From Mangrovimonas spongiae (GTDB lineage Bacteria > Bacteroidota > Bacteroidia > Flavobacteriales > Flavobacteriaceae): a DNA stretch of 64,000 bases. Positions 39,526 through 46,643 of this stretch are shown piece by piece (within the stretch, counting starts at the first letter, position 1; every line of letters begins with the position of its first letter). The notes under the pieces were generated by a model, which saw only the letters and a program-made list of their open reading frames with translations, was not told where the DNA came from and did no database searches. A program made the translations under genes and the position numbers. Location of the stretch: positions 434,001-498,000 of the forward strand of contig NZ_RWBG01000002.1 in NCBI RefSeq assembly GCF_003944795.1, given 5' to 3'.

Positions 39526-40275
39526 ATGGCAGACAATTTAAAACGTATTAATAAATATTTAAGCGAAGCTGGTTTTTGCTCAAGAAGAGAAGCCGATAGG
39601 TTAATTGATGTAGGAAGAGTAACCATTAACGGCAAAGTCCCTGAAATGGGCACAAAAATAAATGACGATGATGTAGTTGCTGTTGATGGAAACGTTGTTA
39701 AAAACACAAAATCGTCTTTTACTTACTTGGCGTTTAATAAACCTGTAGGTATTGTTTGTACCACCGACACTAGAGTTGAAAAAGATAACATTATAGATTA
39801 CATTAATTACCATAAACGTATCTTTCCTATTGGAAGATTAGATAAACCTAGCGAGGGTCTTATTTTACTTACTGATGATGGCGATATTGTAAATAAAATA
39901 TTGCGTGCTAGTAACAACCATGAAAAAGAATATATTGTAACAGTAGACAAGCCTATCTCGCAAACATTTATAGAACGCATGAGTAACGGTGTTCCTATTC
40001 TAGATACAGTAACTAAAAAATGTCGTGTTGAAAAATTAGACAGATTTACCTTTAAAATCACTTTAACACAAGGGCTAAACCGTCAAATTAGGCGAATGTG
40101 CGAATACTTAAACTACGAGGTACAAACCTTAAAGCGTGTTCGTATTATGAATATAAAACTAGATGTTCCTGTTGGAAAACATAGAGAATTAACAAACCAT
40201 GAGTTGAAAGAATTAAACAGTCTTTTAAAAGACTCTTCTAAAACCTTTCAACCCAAATCGCGTTCCAGACGTTAA
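39526..40275 (+). CDS. rluF: 23S rRNA pseudouridine synthase, RluF type
   Basis: A 249-residue RsuA/RluB/E/F enzyme. Residues ~5-65 are an S4 RNA-binding domain (KRINKYLSEAGFCSRREADR). The catalytic motif is GRLDKPSEGLILLTDDGD with the nucleophilic Asp. NHEKEYIVTVDKPIS and LTQGLNRQIRRMCEYLNYEV match RluF, which modifies U2604 (and can modify a tRNA-Tyr position in E. coli), better than RluB or RluE. The Ser/Lys/Arg-rich tail is basic. It can be cotranscribed with the upstream hydrolase or use the TATTTTTG element directly at its start codon. Confidence 0.92.
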   Translation: MADNLKRINKYLSEAGFCSRREADRLIDVGRVTINGKVPEMGTKINDDDVVAVDGNVVKNTKSSFTYLAFNKPVGIVCTTDTRVEKDNIIDYINYHKRIFPIGRLDKPSEGLILLTDDGDIVNKILRASNNHEKEYIVTVDKPISQTFIERMSNGVPILDTVTKKCRVEKLDRFTFKITLTQGLNRQIRRMCEYLNYEVQTLKRVRIMNIKLDVPVGKHRELTNHELKELNSLLKDSSKTFQPKSRSRR

Positions 40276-40285
40276 ATAAAACGGC

Positions 40286-41167
40286 TTATTTTTCCATATT
40301 ACGTTCTCTAGCCAGAAGTGTGTTTTTAAGCAACATAGCTATTGTCATGGGACCAACACCTCCAGGAACTGGTGTAATAAAACTTGCTTTCTTGCTTACA
40401 TTTTCAAAATCGACATCACCTGTAATTTTGTAACCTTTTGGTAAACTATCGTCGGCTACACGCGTAATTCCTACATCAATAATTACGGCATCGTCTTTTA
40501 CCATTTCGGCTTTTAAAAATCCTGGCACACCTAAAGCCGTAATAATAATATCGGCTTGCGAAGTTATTTGCGTAATATTTTTAGTATGGCTATGTGTTAA
40601 CGTAACGGTTGAATTTCCAGGAAACCCTCTTCTTCCCATTAAAATACTCATTGGGCGTCCTACAATATGACTTCTACCTATAACAACGGTATGTTTTCCT
40701 TTTGTTTCAACATTGTACCTGTCTAACAATTCCAAAATTCCAAATGGTGTTGCTGGAATAAAGGTGCTCATATCTAAAGCCATTTTCCCAAAATTGGTTG
40801 GATGAAATCCATCAACATCTTTATCTGGATTGACAGCTAACAACACTTTTTGTGTGTCGATCTGTTTTGGTAATGGTAATTGCACAATAAAGCCGTCTAT
40901 TTCTGAACTATTATTTAACTCTTCAATTTTATCTAACAACTCAATTTCACTTGTTGTATTAGACATTTTAACTAAAGTCGATTCAAATCCAACACGCTCA
41001 CAAGCTTTTACTTTACTTCCTACGTAAGTTAAGCTCGCGCCATCATTACCCACTAAAATGGCTGCTAAATGAGGGACTTTTTCCCCATTTGCTTTCATTT
41101 TTTTCACTTCAGCAGCAATCTCATCTTTAATGTCGTTACTGGTTTTTTTTCCGTCTAATAAAATCAT
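40286..41167 (-). CDS. folD: Bifunctional methylenetetrahydrofolate dehydrogenase/cyclohydrolase
   Basis: A 293-residue enzyme converting 5,10-methylene-THF to 10-formyl-THF through the methenyl form, using NADP or NAD. Signatures: YVGSKVKACERVG with the catalytic Lys, GFIVQLPLPKQID, HPTNFGKM and the C-terminal PVPGGVGPMTIAMLLKNTL. The Rossmann site GRSHIVGRPMS is intact. It lies 46 bases after ffh on the same strand but behind a strong hairpin, so coexpression depends on read-through or its own promoter. It converges on rluF with a 10-base gap. Confidence 0.97.
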   Translation of the reverse strand: MILLDGKKTSNDIKDEIAAEVKKMKANGEKVPHLAAILVGNDGASLTYVGSKVKACERVGFESTLVKMSNTTSEIELLDKIEELNNSSEIDGFIVQLPLPKQIDTQKVLLAVNPDKDVDGFHPTNFGKMALDMSTFIPATPFGILELLDRYNVETKGKHTVVIGRSHIVGRPMSILMGRRGFPGNSTVTLTHSHTKNITQITSQADIIITALGVPGFLKAEMVKDDAVIIDVGITRVADDSLPKGYKITGDVDFENVSKKASFITPVPGGVGPMTIAMLLKNTLLARERNMEK

Positions 41168-41201
41168 CTTGTTGTATATGTTGTGTCGTTATTGTAAATA
41201 A

Positions 41202-41228
41202 AAAAACATGAGATTATCTCATGTTTTT
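41202..41228 (-). terminator. Terminator overlapping the 3' end of ffh
   Basis: A 12-bp perfect stem, 41202-41213 with 41217-41228, whose three-base loop is the ffh stop codon TAA (41214-41216). The minus strand continues with a T run. The upstream arm encodes the last codons of Ffh. Confidence 0.75.
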
Positions 41229-42542
41229 CATAGCTTGCATCATGGCTTTTCCTTTCCCGCCTTGCATCATTTTCATCATCTTACTCATTTGGTCGAATTG
41301 CTTTAGTAATTGATTGACTTCTTGTACTGAAGTTCCCGATCCTTTTGCGATTCGTTTTTTGCGGCTAGCATTTAACATCTTAGGCGTTGTACGCTCTTTT
41401 GGTGTCATAGAATGAATAATAGCCTCGATATGTTTAAAGGCATCATCATCTATATCGATATCTTTCATCATTTTTCCTGCTCCAGGAATCATCCCCACCA
41501 AATCTTTCATGTTACCCATTTTCTTGATTTGCTGGATTTGGTTTAAAAAGTCGTCAAAACCAAACTGGTTTTTAGCGATTTTCTTTTGAAGTTTTCTGGC
41601 TTCTTTTTCGTCGTATTGTTCTTGTGCTCTTTCTACTAAAGATACCACATCTCCCATACCAAGAATACGATCGGCCATACGTGCTGGATAGAACACATCT
41701 ATCGCTTCCATTTTCTCACCTGTACCAATAAACTTAATTGGTTTATCGACTACAGATTTAATAGAAATGGCAGCTCCACCACGTGTATCACCATCTAATT
41801 TGGTTAGGATAACACCGTCAAAATTTAAAACATCGTTAAATGCTTTTGCCGTATTTACGGCATCTTGTCCTGTCATAGAATCTACTACAAACAGTGTTTC
41901 TTGAGGCTGAATGGCGTTGTGGATATTAGATATTTCGGTCATCATAGCTTCATCTACAGCTAAACGACCTGCGGTATCTATAATCACTACATTATGACCA
42001 TTTGCTTTTGCATGCGCTATACCCGCTTGTGCAATAGCCACAGGATCTTGGTTACCTTTATCGCTATAAACCTCTACATTAATTTGATCTCCTACTACAT
42101 GTAACTGATCTATCGCTGCTGGACGATACACATCGCAAGCAACTAATAAAGGCTTTTTTGTTTTTTTTGTTTTTAAATAGTTAGCCAACTTACCAGAAAA
42201 GGTTGTTTTACCAGATCCCTGTAAACCAGACATTAAAATTACACTAGGGTTACCCGATAGGTTAATACCTTCGGCATCACCACCCATTAACTGGGTTAAT
42301 TCGTCTTTTACTATTTTAACCATTAACTGCCCTGGCTGTAACGTTGTAAGTACGTCTTGACCTAAGGCTTTTTCCTTAACGGTATTGGTAAAGTTTTTGG
42401 CTATTTTAAAGTTAACATCGGCATCTAAAAGCGCACGACGGACTTCTTTTAAGGTTTCGGCAACATTAACTTCGGTAATACTACCATGACCTTTTAATAC
42501 GTGTAACGCTTTATCTAACTTTTCACTTAAATTATTAAACAT
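41214..42542 (-). CDS. ffh: Signal recognition particle protein Ffh
   Basis: A 442-residue SRP54 GTPase that binds signal sequences on ribosomes with 4.5S RNA and docks on FtsY. The N domain (1-~85) precedes the G domain with G1 GLQGSGKTT, VACDVYRPAAIDQL, G3 DTAGR and G4 TKLDGDTRGG. The C-terminal M domain is methionine-rich, ending MSKMMKMMQGGKGKAMMQAM. The end of the coding region doubles as one arm of the terminator. A TAAATTTG element on the minus strand at 42568-42575 is the likely promoter. Confidence 0.98.
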   Translation of the reverse strand: MFNNLSEKLDKALHVLKGHGSITEVNVAETLKEVRRALLDADVNFKIAKNFTNTVKEKALGQDVLTTLQPGQLMVKIVKDELTQLMGGDAEGINLSGNPSVILMSGLQGSGKTTFSGKLANYLKTKKTKKPLLVACDVYRPAAIDQLHVVGDQINVEVYSDKGNQDPVAIAQAGIAHAKANGHNVVIIDTAGRLAVDEAMMTEISNIHNAIQPQETLFVVDSMTGQDAVNTAKAFNDVLNFDGVILTKLDGDTRGGAAISIKSVVDKPIKFIGTGEKMEAIDVFYPARMADRILGMGDVVSLVERAQEQYDEKEARKLQKKIAKNQFGFDDFLNQIQQIKKMGNMKDLVGMIPGAGKMMKDIDIDDDAFKHIEAIIHSMTPKERTTPKMLNASRKKRIAKGSGTSVQEVNQLLKQFDQMSKMMKMMQGGKGKAMMQAMKNMR

Positions 42543-42567
42543 AATCTGTCATCTGTTTTAAAGTTTG

Positions 42568-42575
42568 CAAATTTA
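42568..42575 (-). promoter_or_regulatory. Putative ffh -7 element
   Basis: Minus-strand TAAATTTG, a full match to TAnnTTTG, 26-33 bases upstream of the ffh start. Confidence 0.5.
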
Positions 42576-42620
42576 AGGATTTGTCATGTATTTATAAAGC
42601 GTAGTGATTAATTATATACA

Positions 42621-42665
42621 TAAAAACTGAGAGAAAACATTTTTAGAATGGTTTTCTCCCAGTTT
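42621..42665 (-). terminator. Terminator of the 785-residue lipoprotein gene
   Basis: A 15-bp stem (42624-42638 with 42651-42665) with one G-U pair on the minus strand, twelve-base loop, followed by five T. It is 38 bases past the gene's stop. Confidence 0.8.
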
Positions 42666-42702
42666 AATAACCTAAATTTTTCTTTTTCTATGTTTTAATG
42701 CT

Positions 42703-45060
42703 TTACATTTTTTCAAATACTAGCACGAAATCGGTATTGTTTACATCGTTTACAGCATGTAATTCTATTCGTGTACTGTTGACACTAGTAATATACCAAT
42801 CGTCATCCATTTGCCAGTAAGGGAATTGTCCTAAATAATTAATTACAAACCTTAAATTCCCTTCATTATCTCTAAGTACATCGTAGTCTAACTCTGCTAT
42901 CCAACTACCATTATCGCCTAACAACGTAGCATTACTTTGAAAATTAAACACAACCCCATCATAATCTTGAGAATTTTCTGCATTTTCCATGGTAGAATAT
43001 GTTACTTCCCAATTACCATCGTATAACCAATCTTTTATTTGAGTAGTATCGCCATCTTGATTATCGTTTGTACAGGTTTTTCTTAAAATTAAACGTTTTG
43101 GTTGCGTAGTCATAAGCGTAACCTCATCTTCTGTGATGGAAAGTACTGAGTAGTATCCGCCTAAACTAGAAATCGTTCCATTGATAGATAAAAATGCTGC
43201 TAGCTCTGTACCTCCATTAATAGACTCTGCTTCTATATTGCCATAGTTAATGGTATTAGCACCAACTTCGGCAAGGGCAAAATCGTTTTCAAAGAATGAG
43301 AATAAGACGTCATTGTAATCTGATGTTTGATCTACGTTATCAACTTGAAAGCTATATACTTCCCACTGGCATGCGCTTAAAGTGGTTAATAACTCTTCTG
43401 CAGTGTAATAATGACATTCCATAACCATGGTATTTGCACTATCAAGAGATTCAAACTCTAACCTACCTTCTTCGCAAGCTACAACTAACCAACTTCCTGT
43501 TATAGCCTGTATATTAGGAGCAGCAACATTTGAAAACTCTACTACAACACCTTCTGCTGCTTGATAAGACGACCAGTACATTGTTGTTGTTATACCATTT
43601 CCTGTAATAATTGCCTCTGTATTTGATGAGAAATCTATTTCGTAAGCCATTAAATGATCATCGCCATTAAAATTAACTACATTCCAATTGCATCCTTGTA
43701 GGTAGGCATCAATATCTGCTTCTGTACAATTTGAACTACAGTCTTCAACTATTAATTCTATTTCAAAAATTTGAAAATTACCATCGTTTGCTTCTATTCT
43801 TAAATAAATAGTTTGCGGATTTGACGTGTTGGTATACGCATTTGGGTCTACAATAGCATTAACGTTAGCTTCGGCATTGGTTTGAGAAACATGAAATGAA
43901 GCTACAAAATCTACATTACAAACAACATTGCCTAAAATTTGTGTTTCCATTTCAAATGTTGCAAATCCATCATTGTCATAATCACAAGCTGTTATGGTTG
44001 TATTTTCAAAACAATTAAATGGTGTTTCTACGGTTTCGCAATCCTGCTCCATAATAACTTCTACGGTTTGATTATCAAACTCCTGTGTAAGGACAAGCTG
44101 ATTAGATTCACAGTTTTGCACTAACCAATCGCCTCCTAAGTCACCTGAAAAAGCTGTTAAGTTTGAAAGTGTTAAAACAACATTTTCTTCAGTTGTTACT
44201 TGCCATTCGCCTCCTATAAATTCGGTGGTGTCTCCATGAGTAATTTGAAGTTCGCCATTGGCATTAAAATGTAAATCGTACTGGATAAAATTATCATCGC
44301 CATTAAACGACGTAATAACCCATTGGCATTCTTGTAAATTAACTGCTATATCTTCTGCTTGGCAGTCTACATAATTACAATCTTCTTCGGCACTATTAAT
44401 AGCATTTTCCAATTCTTGATTGCTTGTTACCTCAACGGTATCACCATTAGCGTATATTAACGACACAGGGAAATTTAAGCTAGCTAATACAGCACCTTCA
44501 TCTCCATCTAAATTTTCTAAGAATACGTATAACTCAAAATCACTTTGAATTTCTACAGTATCTATAACTTGAAAATCGGTATTATAAATAGAAAACACAA
44601 TGGGATAAACAAAGTCTACACATTCTATAACGTCGGGCTCGTTAACGCAATTGTTTACAAAAGCATCTAATTCTTCTTCATTTTCCACAACAACTTCGGT
44701 ATAATCGTTTAACGTAATAGTTATAGGAAATAAAAATTCTAGAATATCCTCATCATCATCAAAAGCGTTAAAAATATCTTCAATAAGCTCTAAATCGTCT
44801 ATAGTTTCAATTACTATTGTTGTATTATTCGCTGTAACGGTAACAGGCAAATTAACACCTATACAATTAGCGTTATCTAAAATATCATCAAAAGAACCAT
44901 CAAAAGCTACTGTTGAGCGCATTAAACTTGCTAAAGAAGAATTAGGGGCTACAACTTCCTCTGGTGTTGGATTGTTAACTTCGGTTTCTTCATCTTGACA
45001 GGACACAAAAAATAATGTGATAAATGCCAAAATAAACAGGTATTTAAAATTTGGTTTCAT
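42703..45060 (-). CDS. Large acidic mosaic lipoprotein, function unknown
   Basis: A 785-residue protein with a lipoprotein signal (FITLFFVSCQDEE; Cys21 anchored, followed by acidic residues). Three parts can be seen. Residues ~65-235 hold four short units with the pattern (L/F/Y)P(I/V)x(I/V/F/L) followed by an acidic turn and DLxxLIE-like helix (VNLPVTVTANN, LFPITITLND, VYPIVFSIYN, NFPVSLIYAN). Then come four ~95-residue units beginning CQWVITSFNGDD, CNWNVVNFNGDD, CQWEVYSFQVDN and NWEVTYSTMENA, possibly small lipocalin-like barrels. Between the first two, residues ~349-441 match the array B unit of the giant T9SS protein. Very acidic throughout; no enzyme motif. It is divergent from an ECF sigma gene, 106 bases away. 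Confidence 0.82.
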   Translation of the reverse strand: MKPNFKYLFILAFITLFFVSCQDEETEVNNPTPEEVVAPNSSLASLMRSTVAFDGSFDDILDNANCIGVNLPVTVTANNTTIVIETIDDLELIEDIFNAFDDDEDILEFLFPITITLNDYTEVVVENEEELDAFVNNCVNEPDVIECVDFVYPIVFSIYNTDFQVIDTVEIQSDFELYVFLENLDGDEGAVLASLNFPVSLIYANGDTVEVTSNQELENAINSAEEDCNYVDCQAEDIAVNLQECQWVITSFNGDDNFIQYDLHFNANGELQITHGDTTEFIGGEWQVTTEENVVLTLSNLTAFSGDLGGDWLVQNCESNQLVLTQEFDNQTVEVIMEQDCETVETPFNCFENTTITACDYDNDGFATFEMETQILGNVVCNVDFVASFHVSQTNAEANVNAIVDPNAYTNTSNPQTIYLRIEANDGNFQIFEIELIVEDCSSNCTEADIDAYLQGCNWNVVNFNGDDHLMAYEIDFSSNTEAIITGNGITTTMYWSSYQAAEGVVVEFSNVAAPNIQAITGSWLVVACEEGRLEFESLDSANTMVMECHYYTAEELLTTLSACQWEVYSFQVDNVDQTSDYNDVLFSFFENDFALAEVGANTINYGNIEAESINGGTELAAFLSINGTISSLGGYYSVLSITEDEVTLMTTQPKRLILRKTCTNDNQDGDTTQIKDWLYDGNWEVTYSTMENAENSQDYDGVVFNFQSNATLLGDNGSWIAELDYDVLRDNEGNLRFVINYLGQFPYWQMDDDWYITSVNSTRIELHAVNDVNNTDFVLVFEKM
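43738..44013 (-). repeat. Single copy of the array B module inside the lipoprotein
   Basis: The segment with ACDYDNDGFATFEME and YTNTSNPQTIYLRIEA aligns by eye with array B of the giant surface protein (CDEDNDGYAEFDLQ; YTNISNPQTIWVRV). The second Cys of the array unit is missing here. Confidence 0.7.
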
Positions 45061-45117
45061 AGCTGGTTTATTAATTAAACATTGTTTGTTAATGAAACAG
45101 ACAAAAGCTAAAATCTC

Positions 45118-45129
45118 CTACCATGGTAG
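45118..45129. promoter_or_regulatory. 12-bp perfect palindrome between divergent genes
   Basis: CTACCATGGTAG is a perfect two-fold palindrome in the 106-base gap between the lipoprotein and the ECF sigma gene, 38 bases before the sigma start codon. It could be an operator for a dimeric regulator. A near-consensus TACATTTA lies at 45141-45148. Confidence 0.4.
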
Positions 45130-45166
45130 TCATTTTTTTTTACATTTATACTCCTAAAAAACTAAA

Positions 45167-45682
45167 ATGCCCAAAAATTTAAACGATAATATTTGCAATG
45201 AACCCCTGTTTTCTAAACTGTTTAAAACGCATGCCGAAAACCTTCACAACTTCTTGTATTACAAGTTTGGCAGCCATTTAAATCCTCAAGACAAAGTACA
45301 AGAGGCATTTATTAAACTGTGGCAAAATTGTGCTAAAGTATCGCCCCAAAAAGCCAAGAGTTTTTTATTTACCGTTGCTAATAATTTAATGCTTAATGAG
45401 GCTGCTCATCAAAAAATAGTATGGAAACATCAACAAACAAAACCAAAATCTCACACCAATGAATCTCCTGAATTTTTACTTCAGGAAAAAGAATACTTAA
45501 ACAAATTAGAAACAGCTATCTCTAAATTAACCGAAGCCCAACGAGTAGCTTTTATGCTTAATAGAATTGATGGAAAAACCTTTAAAGAGATTGCAACTCT
45601 TTTAGATATCTCGACAAAAGCTGTTGAAAAGCGTATTTATGGCGCCTTAAAAAAGCTACGTAAAGACATTGATGAGTTATAA
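45167..45682 (+). CDS. ECF-type RNA polymerase sigma factor
   Basis: A 171-residue group IV sigma factor. Region 2 covers about 17-85 (LFKTHAENLHNFLYYKFG, AEDKVQEAFIKLWQ-like segment NPQDKVQEAFIKLWQN), and region 4 about 113-168 with SKLTEAQRVAFMLNRIDG and the helix-turn-helix FKEIATLLDISTKAVEKRIYGALKKL. The neighbours FecR and a TonB-dependent receptor with STN domain are the standard partners of ECF factors in cell-surface signalling, where ligand binding outside relieves FecR inhibition of sigma. Gap to fecR is 67 bases. Confidence 0.93.
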   Translation: MPKNLNDNICNEPLFSKLFKTHAENLHNFLYYKFGSHLNPQDKVQEAFIKLWQNCAKVSPQKAKSFLFTVANNLMLNEAAHQKIVWKHQQTKPKSHTNESPEFLLQEKEYLNKLETAISKLTEAQRVAFMLNRIDGKTFKEIATLLDISTKAVEKRIYGALKKLRKDIDEL

Positions 45683-45749
45683 ATTAAAAAAAACACATTA
45701 AGGGTAGGAAAAATTAAACCCGAACTGTTATATAAGTGTTACATAGATT

Positions 45750-46643
45750 ATGGAAAAAGACGATTTATTAAAAAAGTGGCTTAATCATGAGTTAACCCAG
45801 GAGGAGGTTCAAGCATTTAAACAGCGTGAGGATTTTACTGAATTAACCCAGTTATCTCATGCTTTACAACATTTTAAAGCTCCTGAACTCCATACTGAAA
45901 ATGCTCTAGAATCGACATTAAATAACATTAATTCCACCAATCAAAAACGCCAATGGTTTAAACCTTTGTTACGTATTGCAGCTTTATTAGCCATTGGTTT
46001 TTGTGTTTATTACTACACCACAATACAAGACACAACAACTAAAACATATATCGCTCAAAAAAATGAAATTAACCTTCCTGATAATTCAGAGGTAACTTTA
46101 AACGCCCAATCTACCTTAATCTACAACAAACATTCGTGGAAAAATAATCGTGAGGTCACGCTACAAGGCGAAGCGTTTTTTAAAGTAGCCAAAGGCTCTA
46201 AATTCAACGTTATTACAGATTTAGGAACCGTAACAGTTTTAGGCACACAATTTAACGTAAAACAACATGACAACTTTTTTGAAGTCACTTGTTACGAAGG
46301 TTTGGTTAGCGTTACATACCAATCTAAAAACACAAAATTACTTCCTGGACATAGATTTTTAATACGTGATGGAAAACAAGTTACTACTGGAAAAGAAACC
46401 GTTAAAACACCACAATGGTTAAATAACGAAAGTGCATTTAAGAGTGTTCCATTTAAGTATGTTATTGCAGAATTTGAACGCCAATACCAAGTGACATTTA
46501 TTACTGATAAGGTAGATACAAAAATGTTATTTACAGGTAGTTTTACACACAACAATTTAGAAGTCGCCATAAAGTCTATAACACTACCTATGCATTTATC
46601 TTACAGTAAAACTAAAGATACAATTGTATTAAAACGTGAATAA
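45750..46643 (+). CDS. FecR-family anti-sigma/signal transducer
   Basis: A 297-residue inner-membrane protein. Residues 1-72 are the cytosolic sigma-binding part (MEKDDLLKKWLNHELTQEEV), followed by one helix at ~73-90 (LLRIAALLAIGFCVYYY). The periplasmic part has the FecR domain (NEINLPDNSEVTLNAQSTLIY, REVTLQGEAFFKVAKGSKF, VTVLGTQFNVK, CYEGLVSVTYQ) and a C-terminal DUF4974/STN-like fold. It would receive the signal from the STN domain of the receptor encoded next, with which it overlaps by 8 bases. Confidence 0.94.
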   Translation: MEKDDLLKKWLNHELTQEEVQAFKQREDFTELTQLSHALQHFKAPELHTENALESTLNNINSTNQKRQWFKPLLRIAALLAIGFCVYYYTTIQDTTTKTYIAQKNEINLPDNSEVTLNAQSTLIYNKHSWKNNREVTLQGEAFFKVAKGSKFNVITDLGTVTVLGTQFNVKQHDNFFEVTCYEGLVSVTYQSKNTKLLPGHRFLIRDGKQVTTGKETVKTPQWLNNESAFKSVPFKYVIAEFERQYQVTFITDKVDTKMLFTGSFTHNNLEVAIKSITLPMHLSYSKTKDTIVLKRE

